Part shown: positions 48,601 through 61,047 of the stretch, piece by piece
How positions within the stretch are numbered: the first letter of the stretch is position 1
How the letters are laid out: each line of letters begins with the position of its first letter
Origin: Lineus longissimus
Lineage: Eukaryota; Nemertea; Pilidiophora; Heteronemertea; Lineidae
Direction of reading: 5' to 3'
Assembly: GCF_910592395.1 (NCBI RefSeq)
Contig: NC_088326.1
Location: 8,499,001-8,563,000, forward strand
Length of the DNA stretch: 64,000 nt
The notes under the pieces: generated by a model
What the model was told of the DNA's origin: nothing
The model's input: the letters and a program-made list of their open reading frames with translations, nothing else
Database searches by the model: none
Program-made: the position numbers and the translations under genes

Positions 48601-49021
48601 GCTGGAGGCAGACTCCACCACCTGCAATGGTCAGATCCTTTCGGAATACGTCATGGAAGCTTGGTACTAGATTATCCTGGTCTGTGATGGAGTTGTCTAG
48701 TCTGGTTTCGGATATGCATAATATGTCGATGTCAGGTGTAAGTTCCGCGTAGAGGTCGATTTTGTTGCGTAGGCTGTTGATGTTGATAGAGAAAAGTTTG
48801 GGCCCGGGATTTAATTCCACGTCTCCTGATAAGAGGATTAGGTTTGAAAAGTTGAAGTGTGTGGTTGGGATTGTCGTGACACTAGTCCCAGCATGTTCCG
48901 ATCGAGAAGTGATGGCGAGTAGAATGCAATGTACGGAGAAAGCTAGCGAAGCTAGGAGTAATATATACAGAATGTACGAGGGCATGGTGTCAGGTGATGT
49001 GTTACATCTGGTTGTGCTCAA
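45675..49021 (-). pseudogene. CR1-like LINE with N-terminal 2A peptide, endonuclease and reverse transcriptase
   Basis: The first frame (49021-48191) has a hydrophobic segment (residues ~14-36, YILYILLLASLAFSV), then a 2A-like motif SGDVELNPGP (NPGP at 71-74), then AP-endonuclease motifs: NINSLRNKIDL, ILCISETRLD, LVGDFNQNL. A shift near 48200 and a stop near 48140 precede the RT frame (48101-47187: VIGPDGISPRIVHSL, YRPISLLSVIGKLFEK). A third frame (47172-46447) has VPQGSILGPLMFLIYINDV and LFADDTS, the catalytic site. Thumb (46413-46000) and a CCHC-like CLMCPMHVPETSSHFLLDCP (45983-45675) follow. At least four lesions make this copy inactive. 2A causes ribosome skipping and release of the N-terminal piece. 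Confidence 0.88.
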
Positions 49022-49817
49022 TTTCCCGTTTGGTTTAAGGATAGTGCCTTGATGTTGTGTTTCGAAGAGATGAACGAAAGCGCTATTTGTTGGAGAGTGA
49101 TGTAGGACTGGATTGAGAAGGGGTTAAAATGGTTAGCCTCAGGCGCGTGCCTGGATGAAGTGTGGTGCATTGGTGCATAAATGACCAAAAAAAACGAAGA
49201 AGTAGAAAGCAGAGCGTCTAAGCATAGCCCTGTATAGGGCGAGACGTACAGTTGATGAGTGGCGAAAGTGATCGTGGTGAGTGGGCCGGTAGGCCTTGTC
49301 GGATGGATGAAATGGATAACGATTTTAATGTTGTGGCGCGTTGAAATTGATTGTGATGACGGATAAGTTGAACAATGATGATAGAGCATGTTTTTGGAAA
49401 AAACATGGAATTGGTACATGTAATTGTGGTTGAGGTAGCATGTGCTTATTTTTGGAGGATTAAATGTATGAATGGTGAGGTCTTGTGGTAATGTATAGTG
49501 AATAGGAGACGATATCTATAATGATATTGAATTGTGTGGAATTAGTGGCTGCTGGGTTCGAGATAGTTTCTATCAGGGTGACAACTGGGGGTGCTGAATA
49601 GGTGTTGGCTGATGGTACTGGCAGCAGTTTTGGCTAATGAGAGTCAAAAGGAATCGTGCTGAGGTTGGGCCAAGAAGGCCAAAGATCTTATGAGTTGGTT
49701 TGACATTTTTAATAGCCGAGGAGAAGAGTTTAGTTGGATCGCTAGAAGGAAAAGAGTTTCAAAAGTTAAAGTTAAAGGGGGCAGGTCGGAGAGAAGTTAC
49801 GATTGCTACATTGTTGG
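49022..49817 (-). other. LINE 5' region, no gene
   Basis: Lies upstream of the LINE frame on its strand. No coding similarity. Probably 5' untranslated region between the tandem units and the first ATG. Confidence 0.4.
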
Positions 49818-50146
49818 CTGCGATAAAGAGAGATATTGATATGGCGTCACATACGTGATTTAGCCCCCAAGAAAGGCCATAGATACGAGTGTTACATTTT
49901 TGACTGCTATAATGATAGATATTGGTGTGGCGTCACATTCATAAATTAAGCCAAGGGCAGGCCACAGATACAAGTGTTAACAATACTGTCTGCGATAATG
50001 AGCTATATTGGTGTGGCGTCACATTCATGATTTAGCCAAGGGAAGGCCACAGATACAAGTGTAATCAATTTCTGACTGCGATAATGAGAGATATTGGTAT
50101 GGCGTCAAATTCATGATTTGGCCAAAGGAAGGCCACATTATGCAGG
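49818..50146. repeat. Four ~86-bp tandem units upstream of the LINE
   Basis: Units start CTGC(G/T)ATAA at 49818, 49905, 49990 and 50076, each with TATTG(G/A)T(A/G)TGGCGTCA(C/A)AT and GGCCA(C/T)A(G/T). The last is shortened. Their place before the LINE resembles 5' promoter monomers. Confidence 0.75.
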
Positions 50147-50932
50147 TGAAGTACAAAGGTGTATGACTAGGTATTCTGTACGGGTCGGCTGGTATTTGCC
50201 ACAGAGCTATTTACAGGTTAATACGTACCTAGATTAATTATGCCTTTTCATGCATGGCGAGTAGGAGGTTTGATTTCAGTAAGATTTATCAGCATGTAAC
50301 TATGAAAATAAAGAGTTACTTGCACAGAACTTAGATCAAAGGGTCAGACATGGGTGATGATAATACCCGTGGACATGAGACATTCATGCGACATCGCAGT
50401 ATTTATACAACAGTACTGATTGAGAAATATTCGAATGTTTTAGTCAGTGTGGAAAAAAATGTGGAAATGTGAGCACTTGTTTATAGTCACTATGTAGGGT
50501 CTCTTTCGTGGTTCAGCATGGTACTCACTAAGTACAATTACGAGTTAACCAGTAAGATACACGGCTGGATTAAAAGGAGTAGGACTTGGTAGCCTTGCGG
50601 ATAAATTTTGGCACAGTGCCGAATATTGATTTGTGTATGCTTTAAATCCTAACCCTTTAAAGTCCTTGAACCATGTTTCTTGACAAGGAGAGATACTCAC
50701 ATTGTGTGTTGACAAGTAATCCAGGTTTTCAAGTGATTTTCACGTGAACAGTAGAAGATTTTGAATATATATGATATCCCTTAAGGTTATCCGATAAAGT
50801 TCAGAGAAGTAGATGCGCCACGGATTGTCTTGCCGAGGCAATTCCGTGAGGAACTGTCATGGGTCTGATTAGTAGCAAAAGCAAAGTAAGGACATATGAG
50901 TCCAAAGAACACGGAAGAGTCAAACGGAGGCA
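50147..50932. other. No gene recognised
   Basis: AT-rich. No repeats or frames that I can support. Confidence 0.35.
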
Positions 50933-51400
50933 CTAAGTGTCCTCGGGGGGCCGTTCATCCATGGGCTCGGAGTCCTGGTTGATGTTTACTGTTGGTTCCT
51001 CCTGGAGCTGGTCAGCAGACAGGGACAATGGTACTGGTTGGGAGAAGGATGAGGGCAGCTCTGTCTGAACCATTGTCTTCGGTTTGACTTTGGCTGGGGC
51101 ACTGTCATTAGATGATTCAGCTATTTCCTCTGCTGGAGTGGATTGGAGCAATGGTACGCTGTCGACCACGTGGATCTGTGACGGGACCCAGGCAGTTGAT
51201 GTAGCAGGGTTTAACTACGTTGTGCTGATGTTCCTCTCCGCGCAGATGATCTATGACACACTCCACCATGACGCCTCATGACCACTTGGGTTGAGTCAGA
51301 AATAAAGGCGAGCATACTGTCTTCTCCCACTAAACCGAGCCAGGTGAATCGTAAAATGACTAAGTCCAAATGAATAGGTCGAAACCACCTCGAAAAGGCC
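50933..51400 (-). other. Fragment related to the sequence after the pogo relic
   Basis: A 78-codon frame (50933-51169) is Ser/Pro/Glu-rich without a known domain. The part 51190-51340 matches inverted 61040-61130 (GAGGAACATCAGCACAACGT, GTGGGAGAAGACAGTATG), but carries about 60 extra bases after CACACTCCA. It may be the far end of the same pogo-containing unit. Confidence 0.4.
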
Positions 51401-51579
51401 AACGCTTTTAACCTCTCAAAATTATCAAAATCTTGGGGCTTAATTTATTTTTAAAACGGTATCAACTAGGTTCTTGCTTATTACACAAAAGCCGTTATCA
51501 TCCATTGAAAAATCAGAAGAAGAAGAAGATACTATGTACATGTATATTCATTCAGGAAATATGTGTGTGTTAGATGTAT

Positions 51580-53345
51580 ACACTCTTTTGAATGCACTTG
51601 GTCTCGAGTCCATACGACAGACAGTAAGCGAGTTATGGGCAACATAGACAATACGGTCAGCTGCTGAGCTCTGTGGTTAGCCTGGCGTGCCACACGTACC
51701 AAAGGGGTCAATATTCGACATTACTTACGGTTGGCCCCTTTAACAGTAGTGGTCATTGCAGAGAAAACAAAGAAGAGCAGCAAAAACAGCATACTTGTCT
51801 AGTGGACATTCCCATGGTTCAAATAATTTACTTTTTGGAAATTGGACAACGATTGAACTATGGAATTAAACATCGTCATGTTTACGTTGAAAACTATTTT
51901 GGCAGGCAAACTGCAATTAAGATATATCACATCTGTCCAATGATCTTACGACCAACTGATAAATAAGTGTTTTTGAAGTGCAGACACTAGATTAACATGA
52001 ACGGTAGGTATTTAACTGAAACAAAGCCGCACTGAAGAATACATTCCCAGATTGCGGAGAATCGGGCAGTAACATCAAACATGTCAACTTGTCAAGGGAA
52101 ATGTTTGATATCGTTAAAAAAGAACTGCAACACAGATAGAGAGAGAAAAACATCGCAGGTTTGTCCTGTATATATCAAACAAATTATAAATCAAGAGTGC
52201 CTTTTTTGTGCGTGCACTTGCCATACGCTCAACGTCGTTCAAAGATGGATCCACGAATGACCCATGCTATCGACGCCATTCGCACCGTTGATCTAAACTG
52301 ATTGATAAGGTTAATAAATGTATTTTTGTCCATTTACTAGACCCAATGTATCAGTAAACAAAAGCGCTGGGAAAATAATGCCATAGATATTATCGATTGA
52401 TATATTTTTCCAATAATCATATCGATCTACGAACGGCTTGTATCAGGTAGCCAAAAGAAATGTTTCCCTTTTAACTGTTGAATCCTTATAAAAAAATTCA
52501 AGAAACACGTGTTTGTGTTGAGCGTGGTTTTTGCCTGACCGACGGGCTTATTACCACAAACTTATGCAATAGTCACTGAAGTAGGCCCCTGCGATATCCT
52601 TAGGATGTCGGATATTTTATTTTGGAAACTATTTTTCAAACAAGGCTGATTATCGGACATCAGATTGGCCAACTCCGCACGTACATTAAATGTACATTTT
52701 ACATCGAATCGAAGTGATGATTAATACTATTGGTTCTATGAATAAGGTTGAATATTCTTGGTCTTGCACTTGGTTTTGACTCAGTCAAGAGCTCTGGCTT
52801 ACAGCCCGAGGAACCGCTCCTACGCAGCAGGTATTCCTGACGACTTTCTGCTGATATCAGTTTTGCTCCGATGTGACATTCAAAAAAATTCGCCTGCCAG
52901 CCAAAGGAATAAAAATGTCGCTCGAGTGGCGGTTGCACCTGGTCTCGTGTCCATATACAACCGATATTGATCGAGTTAATGATAAAAGTATACGCTGGAG
53001 TCGGCTGCAGAGCGAGATCACACCACCAAGTGATCATGCACCGAAGGAATAAATGCACACACATGTACATGTACATGTAGGCTTGGACGAGGAAAAAAGA
53101 AACTCGAATATCAAAAATCAAATTAAGATAAGAATATCGGGTTACGATGGAGAAGTGAGGTCGTCCATACGACGGATTGAAATGGTGAGGTAAGTAGGTT
53201 CTGTTTTCGGACTTCTATGTTGAGGAGCATAACGAGTCGAAATGGAACGTATTGCCTAGAGTGTTCTGTAAAGTGTTGCCTTTTACCTTATCGTTGAGGA
53301 TCGTAAAAAATGGTATATCCAGACGTCCTTAACGTCCTTAGGACG
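51580..53345. repeat. Left arm of large inverted structure 2
   Basis: Inverse of 54440-59405 once the insertions in that arm are removed. It holds the uninterrupted sites for a Ty3 element and a MULE-like MITE. A 97-codon frame at 51673-51966 recurs at 59021-59314 on the opposite strand with six replacements and no known domain. Confidence 0.85.
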
Positions 53346-54440
53346 TTATAGGGATGACCATGCATGATCGAATAAGGTTAAGCCAACTGTAAAAGTAGTT
53401 GCTTATCAATCAAAATAGTAATTCTTAACCATTTTGATGGTATTTTTCACATGGTTCAAATATAACCTTTCTATGGGAAACAGCTAATTAATGGTTAATG
53501 TTTACTTATTTCTCAGTTCGAGCGATAGGAATTACCAAACTAGTTGTTGTCTTGACTGATAAATTTTGTAAAAGACTGTAGAACAAGGAGTTGAATACAT
53601 GTATATTATTCTAGGCTGATCTTCCCCTGTCAGTGTCTGACACTACGTCGATCGGCCATTACGTTCTGGGAATTATCTATGGCAATGTTAACCAGTGCAC
53701 TAGTTAACATACTGCCCTAGCGAGCGGACTTGGAACTACTCTCCCAGAGACACTTACTTTCATCGCCGTATGCTCCCACTTCTCAAAGTCGAAAAGTTAT
53801 CACATAACACGGCTACATCCACAAAAATCTGATCAGCTTTCTGATGACAGGTCGTTCTTTGCCTGAATTTTGTGGAATGGGATGACCTGGCGTACAGAGC
53901 TGAAATTTTGAGTCTTTTTTTATCTGACAAATATCCACATCCCTGCAAGTTCCAGGTGAATAGGGCGAATCGTTCCCTCTCAATACCCCCTCACGTTTTG
54001 CTTAATTTTGCTCAGTTCGTGATTAGATGATTGATATAAAAGGGTCAATGGGGCTGAACCCGACCGAAATCTTTATAAGACTGTTAGAAGACATACAGGG
54101 CTATTTGGTAAAAAATATTTCATTCAAATGTGATGAGGGCGCAATGAGATATATTGGACCCCCAAAAGCACTGATTTCAACGTTTTCACCGACTTCGGCG
54201 CCACCTATACCTTCGACTTCATTACCCAAAAATATTTTCAAGTGGCATAGTATTGGGCAAGCTATTGGAATCCTATCATGCATAAACTAGCTTGGGATGT
54301 TGAGGGCGCAAGAAATTCATGTGACATTCATGTTCATTTCCGAAAAAAGCGCTGTGTTGCAGTGCCCCTACAGGCCGCGCCCTAAACTCCCCACGGAAAT
54401 CTTTCAATTTGCACTCTCACAACAGTGACCATATTCGATC
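53345..54440. other. Centre of inverted structure 2
   Basis: No gene. It includes the second copy (53646-53785) of the 115-bp direct repeat, and GCGCCCTAAACTCCCCACGGAA near 54376, which resembles the inverse of sequence near 31820. Confidence 0.5.
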
Positions 54441-54632
54441 ACGCATGGTAATATCCTCAAAGATATACCGACATAATCAAGGACGTCCGGATATACCGTT
54501 TTTTTTACGATCCTCAACTTTGAGGTCAACCGCAAACATTTTACTCAACACTCTATAAACAATACGTACCATTTCAACTCCTTATTATGCTCCTCGGCAT
54601 AGAAGTCCGAAAACAGAACCTAATTACCTCAC

Positions 54633-56915
54633 TGTTATGTACTACTCAACAGATATCTTCTGGGTATAATAACGTATTTCTTAGACCATACTCGGGTTTA
54701 CAAACTGGCTCTTAGCGCCAGGCTTACTGACTCCATTACGAAATTGTGCAGAACATTTCCGCGACTATCATGACGGTATACAGGGTGTGTCATATAAATG
54801 CCACAAACACCACATTCCTCCCTGCTAATCATAAGGTCATTCCAAATAGTCTCATGACTAAACTGAAGGTAATTTAACTAGCAACCTGGTAGCGACTAAA
54901 CAAACTGCACCTTATTAAAACACTAGGTCAAAAACTAGAACAGGTGCTCAAACACACGAGCTTAAACACCAAACTTAAGTGACTATACAGTGTCACATAT
55001 ACCACGTAATGGATGTGTCCAAATGTCACAACCTATTACTGTAAAGTGTCTCATGAACCATACATGTAAATAACGCACACACAAGTAATGCTAGAATGTC
55101 ACTGAACCCACAAGTGCAACAAATGGGCACAGTCCTTCAACAATGTTCAATCAAACGCTCAGGTGGTTTTCTTGCACGTTCAGATCTCCTCGGAGCTGGG
55201 GCTGGACTGGCAACAGCGGTGTTCTCAGGAACAGGCAATGGAGCGGGTCCCGCAGGAGGTTCCACATGTCCTGGTGCCTGAACTGGAGCCAGACGCTCAG
55301 GTTGCACTAGAGGCATGCCTGGCATGAGATCTGGTTCTTCCTGTGCTTCCAATGTAAGTTCTCCACTGCGACGTAGGCGATCCATGTGTACAAATTTACG
55401 TCGGCCACCAACCTCCACAATGTACGACTGTGGTCCTTGAATTTTGACCACACGACCTGGGAGCCGTTTCTCCCTTCCATTTCGGAAGTTGCGCACGCGC
55501 ACAATCTCATTGAGGACAAAAGCCCATGCCTTGACACCACGGTTATCATGATTTTTCACCATCTTGTCCTGTTTTTCTGTCACAGTCTTGTTCAGATCTG
55601 GACGTAGTAAGGAGAACCGTGTTCTCAACGGACGTTTGAACACTAACTCAGCCAGGATTACCCCAGTCACAGTATGGGGTGTAGTGCGATATGTCAACAA
55701 GAAGTTATCAACGCGCTGCTGAGGGGTACGACGTTGCTCATGTCCTTTCTCCCCCGCCAGGAAATGCTTTTTGAACGCGGTCTTCGCTGACTTCACGATA
55801 TTCTCCGCGAAATGTACAAATAGTTTTCTCAGAAGTAGTGCCCGTTTTCATCAACTCGATCTCTACCCACTTGCTGTATGAAACAATCAGCATGAAGTGA
55901 TTCACACGCTCAACGAACCCAAAGTCAACATGGACTATCTGCCAAAAGCTGGTTGAATATGGCCATGGAATCAGTGGGGCAGGGGCTGGCTTGTCTTTCA
56001 TAGCCAGGCAAGCGTCACATGCATTCACCAAAGTCTCAATGTCCTGATCGAGTCCTGGAAACCACAAATACCCACGAGCCATAGCCTTCATCCTAACCAC
56101 ACCCCAGTGCTCATGGTGTAGTTCTGACAACAATCTTTGTCTATACTTAAGAGGTATGACGATGTGCAACCCCCACAAGATGCATCCTTGATCTACAGAT
56201 AGTTCCTCACGGCGGTTCCAATATGGCTGCAGACTACTGTCAGGTAGTTCTCTCGGCCAGCCATTCAGAACGTACAAGAACACACGCGACATAACCGGAT
56301 CTTTCCAGGTTTCTTCAGCTATGTCCCTCGCAGCAACTAGCAGCTCATCTGCCATACTGAAACAATTCACCTGTCTCTCAACAGCTACACGTGCACCATC
56401 CACCGGAAACCTAGACAGCATGTCCGCATTTGCATTCTTGGCTGATCTGCGGTAGTGAATGGTGTAATTGTACGCCATCAAAATCAACGCCCATCGTTGT
56501 AAGCGCAACGCTGCAAGTGTGGGCACACCCGTGTGTGGCACAAAGATCTTGGTCAGTGGCTCATGATCAGTGTAGAGTTCGAACTTTCGTCCGTAGAGAT
56601 ACTTACGGAACTTGGTCACACCATACACGATTCCGAGCGCATTCTTCTCAATCTGCGCGTACTTTTTCTCACTGTCCGATAGAGAACGTGATGCAAAAGC
56701 AATAGTTCTCTCAATCCCATCCTCGTCGCCATAATTATGTACCACTCAACAGATATCTTCTGGGTATAATAACGTATTTATTAGACCATACTCGGGTTTA
56801 CAAACTGGCTCTTAGCGCCATGCTTATAGACTCCATTACGAAATTGTGCAGAACATTATCCGCGACTATCATGACGGTATACAGGGTGTGTCATATAAAT
56901 GCCACAAACACCACA
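54633..56915 (-). mobile_element. Second Ty3-type LTR element, strongly deleted
   Basis: LTRs at 54633-54814 and about 56736-56915, target duplication CTCAC at 54628-54632 and 56916-56920, polypurine tract beside the left LTR (54815-54826). The other arm (near 53190) shows the empty site. Only RNase H, integrase parts and the C-terminal tail remain; gag, protease and RT are lost between the 5' LTR and RNase H. Confidence 0.88.
55137..56745 (-). pseudogene. Ty3 RNase H and broken integrase
   Basis: The 56745-55738 frame has RNase H (TIAFASRSLSDSEKKYAQIE, LYTDHEPLTKIF, NANADMLSRFPV), the integrase zinc region (ELHHEHWGVVRMKAMARGYL, NACDACLAMK) and the core start (WQIVHVDFGF, which keeps one catalytic Asp). 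After TSEKTI the frame shifts and about the middle of the core, with the remaining catalytic acids, is deleted. The 55796-55137 frame resumes at AKTAFKKHFLAGEKG and continues to a GPY-like region (LPGRVVKIQGPQSYIVEVGG) and a Pro-rich tail. Confidence 0.88.
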
Positions 56916-59405
56916 CTCACCATTTCAATCCGTCGTATGGACGACTTCTCTTCTCCGTCGTGACCCGATATTCTTATCTTAATTTATTTTTTGATCTGCG
57001 AGTTTCTTTTTCCTCATCCAAGCCTACATGTACATGTACATGTGTGTGCATTTATTCCTTCGGTGTGTGATCTCGTGCTGGTGTGGTCACGATCTGCAGC
57101 CGACTCCAGTGTATATTTTTACCATTAACTCAATCGATATCGGTTGTATATGGACACGAGACCAGATGCAACCACCACTCGAGCGACATTTTTATTTCTT
57201 TGGCCGGTAGGCAACTTTTTTTAATGTTACATCGTAGCAAGGCCGATTACAACAGAAAGTCATCAGGAGTAAATGGATCGGAGCGGTTCCCCGGGCTGTA
57301 AGCCAGAGCTCTAGACTGAGTCAAAATCAAGTGTAAGACCAAAGGGGGTTCCACGGTGACGTCACACCTTTTTGTGCAAAATGGCGGCTCCAGTGTAAGA
57401 CACGTGTTTCACTCGACGTTTTATCGATATGAAATCACATGAACTACCTAAATAAACAATCACGCACTAATACCCCAAAGTGAAATCCACTAGTAGATGA
57501 TTCAATTGAATAAATTTTCACAACAGTAATGTTAAATTCATAGACTGTGATTAGTTTTCCAACATTTATCACGGTAGATGTTTGCAACTTATCCAAATGT
57601 TGACATGGAGTGGCCTTCACAATATGCGGTTGTTCTTAATGATATGAACGGAAAAGGGAATTTCCCAACCCTTTCCCCTAAAAATACGAACTACAGAGAC
57701 AGAAACCACCATAGATCCCCATAGATCTCGTCGTTTTCTTAACTTTTGAGCCCTATGAAGATGACCAATATTTTACCAACATAGGGATGGGTTGTGTACA
57801 TGGTGTAGTGTAAGTTGCATTAGGCGATCCCATTTACGGCCGCTTCGGAAATTGACAGGACTGCACGTCGATATTAATTTTTACAAAACTGATACCGTCT
57901 CATAATTTTTTGCGACAACTTTTTATTGAATCTGATTGCTTAAGGCTTACATACCTGAAACAATAAACAACAAACAACGTAGATTTTAATCGCTTCGATG
58001 TGGACACAAGGGCCGTCACCATCTTTCTGATGGTGGTACGTCACATGCACAGCTATGATATGATTCACGGTCACGTGATGTGACGTCACCGTGGAACCTC
58101 CTTTGGTGCAAGATCAAGAATATTAAAAATTATTCATAGAACCAAAATTATTAATCATCACTTCGATTCGATTTAAAATTTACATGTAATGTACGTGCGG
58201 AGTTTTATAGTGTTTAGCCCCTTCCCCCATTGATCAATCGAAGCATCAAATTGGCCAATCTGATGTCCGATAATCAGTGTTGTTTCAGAAATAGTTTCCA
58301 AAATAAAATATCCGACATCCTAAGGATATCGCAGGGGCCTACTTCAGTGACTATTACATAAGTTTGTGGTGATATGCCCGTCGGTTGGGCAAAAACCACG
58401 CTCAACACAAATACGTGTTTCTTGAATTTTTTTATAAGGATTCAACATTTAAAAGGGAAACATTTCTTTTGGCTACCTGATACAAGCCGCTCGTAGATCG
58501 ATATGTTTATTCGTAAAATATATCAATCGATAATATCCATGGCATTATTTTTCCAGCGCTTTTCTTTTATTGATACATTGGGTCTAGTAAACGAACAAAA
58601 ATACATTTATTTCCCTTATCAATCAGTTTGGAGCACCGGTGAGAAATTGAGTTTATATTATGGGTCATCCGTGGATTCACCTTTGAACGACGCTGATATT
58701 ATGGCAAGTGCACGCACAAAAATAGGTACTCTTGTTTTATAATTTGTTTGATATATACAGGACAAACCTGCAATGTTTTTCTCGCTATCTGCGTTGCAAT
58801 TCGTTTTTGAAGAAACATATCACAAGATATGAACATAAAGTTAGAGTTGGAAGACTCCAAAAACACTATTAATGATATCAAACATTTCCCTTGACAAGTT
58901 GACATGTTCGATGCCACTGCTCGATTCTCCGCAATCCGGGAAATGTATTCTTCAGTGCGGCTTTGTTTCAGTTAAATACCTACCGTTCATGTTAATCTAG
59001 TGTCTGCACTTCAAAAACACTTATTTATCAGTTGGTCGTAAGATCATTGGACAGGTGTGATATATCTTAATTGCAGTTTGCCTGCCAAAATAGTTTTCAA
59101 CGTAAACATGACGATGTTTAATTCCATAGTTCAATCGTTGTCCAATTTCCAAAAAGTAAATTATTTGAACCATGGGAATGTCCACTAGACAAGTATGCTG
59201 TTTTTGCTGCTCTTCTTTGTTTTCTGTGCAATGACCACTACGGTTCAAGGGGCCACCCGTAAGTAATGTCGAATATTGACCCCTTTGGTACGTGTGGCAC
59301 GCCTGGCTAACCACAGAGCTCAGCAGCTAACCGTATTGTCTATGTTGCCCATAACTCGCTTACTGTCTGTCGTATGGACTCGAGAACAAGTGCTTTCAAA
59401 AGAAA
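56916..59405. repeat. Right arm of large inverted structure 2 (outer part)
   Basis: Inverse of 51580-53190. It contains a MULE-like MITE at 57340-58105, and the part beyond the Ty3 element continues at 54440-54632. The arms differ by scattered substitutions and small indels. Confidence 0.85.
57340..58105. mobile_element. MULE-like MITE of a related family (766 bp)
   Basis: Ends CAAAGGGGGTTCCACGGTGA and inverse CAAAGGAGGTTCCACGGTGA. Flanks GTGTAAGAC (57331-57339) and GTGCAAGAT (58106-58114) are a 9-bp duplication with two changes. The left arm keeps the single site (GTCTTGCAC near 52760 in inverse). It shares CATAGATCCCCATAGATC with the two other MULE-like MITEs. Confidence 0.87.
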
Positions 59406-59819
59406 CAAAATACTCTTCTCCCACTTAACCGAGCGCCAGGAAAATGGCTCGAAAATGACGAAGTCCAGAAACATGGTTGTCTGTAGTTTTTTACCGGTGG
59501 GCTGCAGACATTAAATATGACAGCCAATTATTGTGATCAATGGATATAGGAAGACACCCTTGTAAATGTTGTCAATTCAATAACGCCTGGTCGCGGCTAG
59601 GGCCAGTAATCCCTGCAGTCAGGGTGGTGATTATTGAAGTTACGTAAGTCTATTACAAGTCCATATAAATGGTTGACCAATCCAGAGTCTTTCAAATGAA
59701 TTTATTTTATCTAATCGATTATGGAATCGTTTTCTTTTGGGGGAAATCCAATAAATCTTTCGTGTCAAATGTCATAATTGTTGTCTGCCATCTTGCTTTG
59801 ACCATGTTCTTCTGGTAAG

Positions 59820-61047
59820 ATGCACGCAATGCGATGGATTTTGTGGGTAGGCCTAGCAGGCACCCTGATGATCTTAACATATGGAATGGATCATGGAGAT
59901 GATGTTGACAGCCCTGACCCTGATACCGCTACTGATGATGATGATGATGATGATGATGTAGATGATGCTAACCAAGCTGTACCGGGTGCACGTAGGCACC
60001 AGAAAAGCTACAGTCTCAATCAGAAGATTGACCTTATCGAGACATACCAATTGGAGCATGCTATAGGATTACGTCATGCTGAAACTGCGACATCATTTGC
60101 TAGACACCACCGCATTGAACCGCAGACATTTAGACGTTGGATAAGCATACAGGATGACTTGTTTTCCCTCAGAGATAGATCAACTCAAGACCATAGAAGA
60201 CGGAGGAGACAACGACAACACGGCACTGATGCACAAGGTAGTGTTTCTTCAAGCATTCTATTCCTCGCTAAATGAATTTCCTTCTTTGTTGGCCTATACC
60301 GACTGGAATAAGTCCGCTTCTGTGTCATGGACGGAAGAATAAGTCGCATGATACATCAATGCGACTGACCCTGATCATGCCAATATCAGTATTATTGTTC
60401 CTGGGACCTTTATTCCTCGGACTATCATTTCGTTCATACTTGTGGTCATCGCCAATCAATATTTCCTAAGATGTTAAACGTGTTAGCTTTTTTATTTCAG
60501 CATACTGGCCCGAAATGGAAAACAATTTGAACACCTGGTTCCTTGAGCGCCAAAGACTTGGTTTCCCTGTTTCCGGTGAGGATATTAAAGGGCAAGCTGG
60601 AAGAGAATTTCTGCAATGGTGGGCAGAGCTTCCGAACGAAACGAAGTCTAAAAGACAAGAACAGAGACCCCTGCGATACCTTTTCCATGCATCTGCACAT
60701 TGGCTTAGTAACTTTATGGAAAGGTGAGCTTTATTCCTCTGTTGCATGGATCGGCCTTAACGTACGGAATGGATTGTATTCGGTGAATTTTAATAATATG
60801 CAAATTCCATTTCAGGAAACAAATCAGCTATCGAAGGAAGACCAAAGATTCAAGGGAGTTACCTGACAACGCCCAGGCTTTGGTTGCCGACTACTACCGG
60901 GGGGGGGGGGGGGAGTTTATCAGAGACGCTGATTTTGATGTCATCATGAACATGAATGAGACATTCGTGTTGTTTGATATGGTGCCAAGATCAACAATGG
61001 AAGCGACTGGGTCTCAGAATGTTGATATTATATCATCCCAAGGCTAA
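59820..61047 (+). pseudogene. pogo/Tigger-type transposase N-terminal relic, three exons
   Basis: Exon 1 (59820-60234) has an acidic run (D8) and an HTH (YSLNQKIDLIETYQLEHAIG, RHHRIEPQTFRRWI). Exon 2 (about 60501-60725) has a CENP-B/Tc5-type HTH (YWPEMENNLNTWFLERQRLG, FPVSGEDIKGQAG). Exon 3 (about 60817-61047) has linker, a poly-Gly made by a G run near 60899-60913, and the start of the DDE core (DADFDVIMNMNETFVLFDMV), then stops. Where the family usually has Asp in NMDET this copy has Asn. It is truncated and probably inactive. Confidence 0.7.

Noticed and set aside
51673-51966. 97-codon frame conserved in both arms as a possible gene
   Set aside because: The six differences visible all change the amino acid, so there is no sign of selection; the similarity is explained by the inverted duplication.
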